Below are positions 32,704 to 33,693 of a DNA stretch of 33,693 nt, one piece after another. The translations under genes were made by a program, and so were the position numbers. This stretch comes from Gemmatimonadota bacterium (GTDB lineage Bacteria > Latescibacterota > UBA2968 > UBA8231): positions 30,661-64,353 of the forward strand of contig PBOD01000089.1 in assembly GCA_002724215.1 (NCBI GenBank), given 5' to 3'. Position 1 is the stretch's first letter. Each line of letters starts with the position of its first letter. The notes beneath the pieces were generated by a model that was not told the origin of the DNA, did no database searches, and saw only the letters and a list, made by a program, of their open reading frames with translations.

Positions 32704-33684
32704 ATGTCCCGCCTGCTGCCCGCAGACGAAGAATTCTTCGCCCGCGAAATAGACGCCTTCCTTCCCGACCGCGTCTTCGACGCCCACACCCACCTTTGGA
32801 AGCAATCCTTCGTGCCCTGGTCGATCGCGGGCGGACCTGCAGATGTCGGCCATGCCGAATATCTGCAATTGATGCAGGATATCCACCCCAACCGCGAGGC
32901 CGGCGCACTCTTCATCCCCTCGGTACAAACCGACGGCTCTGGTTCCTTCACCCCGCCTAACGAATGGGTCGCCGAAGCTTCCGCCCAATCGGACGCCTGC
33001 CGCCATTTGTTTTTCATTCGCCCCGAAGACGACCCCGAATGGGTGCGCCAGGAGGTCAAACGCCTCGGCGCCCACGGCCTCAAGTGCTACCACACCATGG
33101 CCCCAACCCAACCCACCTGGGAAGCCGACATCCCCGCCTATCTGCCCGAGCAGCACGTGCGCATCGCCCACGAGGAAAAGCTCGTCATCACCCTGCACAT
33201 GGTGAAAGCCCGCGCCGTCGCCGACCCCTCCAACCAGCACTGGATCCGCCACTACTGCGAGCAATACCCCGACATGCGGCTGATCTTAGCCCACTCGGCG
33301 CGCGGCTTCCAGCCCGCCCACAACCTCGAGGGCCTGGCCGCCCTTTCAGACCTCGACAATCTCTACTACGACACCAGTGCCAACTGCGAGCCCATCGCCC
33401 ACCAGGCCATCATCCGCCTCTGCGGTCACCACAAGCTGATGTACGGCACCGACCTGCCCGTCAGCCACGGGCGCGGCCGTTCGCTCTCGGCCGCCGACGC
33501 CTTCCTCTGGCTCTACGCCGACTCGCCGGTGTGGGGCGAGAAACACATGGCCATCCAGCCCGTTTTGACCGGTTTCGAACACCTGCGCTCGCTCAAATGG
33601 GCCTGCTGGTCGGAGAAGTTAAGCGACGCGCAAGTCGAGGATATTTTCTGGCACAACGCGGCCGAGTTGTTCGGCGTGCGTTAG
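32704..33684 (+). CDS. Amidohydrolase-2 family protein
   Basis: 326 residues with an intact set: VFDAHTHLW (His28, His30), GLKCYHT (Lys127 region), VITLHM (His165), LAHSARG (His197) and MYGTDLP (Asp250). It is therefore likely a metal-dependent hydrolase, lactonase or decarboxylase of the barrel superfamily. It begins nine bases after the preceding amidohydrolase gene, and TAGGAA precedes its ATG. It closes the five-gene operon as seen; the window ends nine bases after its stop, so further cistrons may follow. As the intact one of the pair, it is the better candidate for lactone opening in the route. Confidence 0.85.
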   Translation: MSRLLPADEEFFAREIDAFLPDRVFDAHTHLWKQSFVPWSIAGGPADVGHAEYLQLMQDIHPNREAGALFIPSVQTDGSGSFTPPNEWVAEASAQSDACRHLFFIRPEDDPEWVRQEVKRLGAHGLKCYHTMAPTQPTWEADIPAYLPEQHVRIAHEEKLVITLHMVKARAVADPSNQHWIRHYCEQYPDMRLILAHSARGFQPAHNLEGLAALSDLDNLYYDTSANCEPIAHQAIIRLCGHHKLMYGTDLPVSHGRGRSLSAADAFLWLYADSPVWGEKHMAIQPVLTGFEHLRSLKWACWSEKLSDAQVEDIFWHNAAELFGVR

Positions 33685-33693
33685 CGGCCCCGG

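Overview
This window reads as a GC-rich piece of an uncultivated, probably marine or sediment, heterotrophic bacterium. The mix of phytanoyl-CoA-type dioxygenases, Gfo/Idh/MocA oxidoreductases, enolase-superfamily and UxuA-like dehydratases, amidohydrolases and beta-propeller glycosidase-like proteins recalls Latescibacterota, Poribacteria or Entotheonella-type genomes. That placement is an inference from gene content only; there is no rRNA or other marker here. I saw no tRNA, rRNA, CRISPR array, transposase or phage gene.

Layout. 1-2949 (minus): a coupled pair of exported proteins, a class 3 lipase-like protein whose nucleophile serine is glycine and a heparinase II/III-like lyase cut by the window edge. 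2950-4600: a gene-free stretch with a perfect 14-bp inverted repeat, then two small plus-strand genes (SnoaL/NTF2-like and a small unknown) and a tiny degenerate reading frame. 4619-7431 (minus): an APH-type kinase and an amidase-signature enzyme. 7432-8487: gene-poor DNA with an inverted repeat, two strong hairpins, terminator-like elements facing opposite ways and overlapping small reading frames. 8488-10822: a propeller protein divergent from a sugar isomerase/epimerase, which is coupled to a SET-domain protein. 10819-18633 (minus): a tightly packed eight-gene cluster (two Gfo/Idh/MocA oxidoreductases, aldo/keto reductase, sialidase-like propeller, 3-hydroxyisobutyrate-dehydrogenase-like enzyme, a periplasmic-type binding protein without signal peptide, MFS transporter, HpcH/HpaI aldolase), with a frameshifted remnant upstream. 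19023-22578 (plus): fatty acid desaturase, UxuA-like dehydratase, BNR propeller. 22593-28815 (minus): esterase, glycerophosphodiester phosphodiesterase, PhyH-HEAT fusion, PhyH dioxygenase, enolase-superfamily protein, RidA. 28960-33684 (plus): HpcH/HpaI aldolase, a second UxuA-like dehydratase, a galactonate-dehydratase-like enolase-superfamily enzyme and two amidohydrolases.

How it may work together. The right-hand plus operon can be read as a non-phosphorylative acid-sugar route: lactone opening by the amidohydrolases, dehydration by the enolase-superfamily and UxuA-like enzymes, and retro-aldol cleavage by the HpcH/HpaI aldolase. No sugar kinase is encoded. The minus cluster at 10819-18633 supplies oxidoreductases, another aldolase and a transporter for related substrates, and the lyase and propeller proteins would release sugars upstream. 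No recognisable transcription factor and no ABC permease or ATPase is present, so regulation and most uptake must lie elsewhere. The clearest oddities are catalytic-residue losses in otherwise well-kept enzymes (lipase Ser173Gly, amidohydrolase Asp to Gly), the PhyH-HEAT fusion, the SET protein coupled to a sugar isomerase, and the hairpin-rich locus at 7917-8221.
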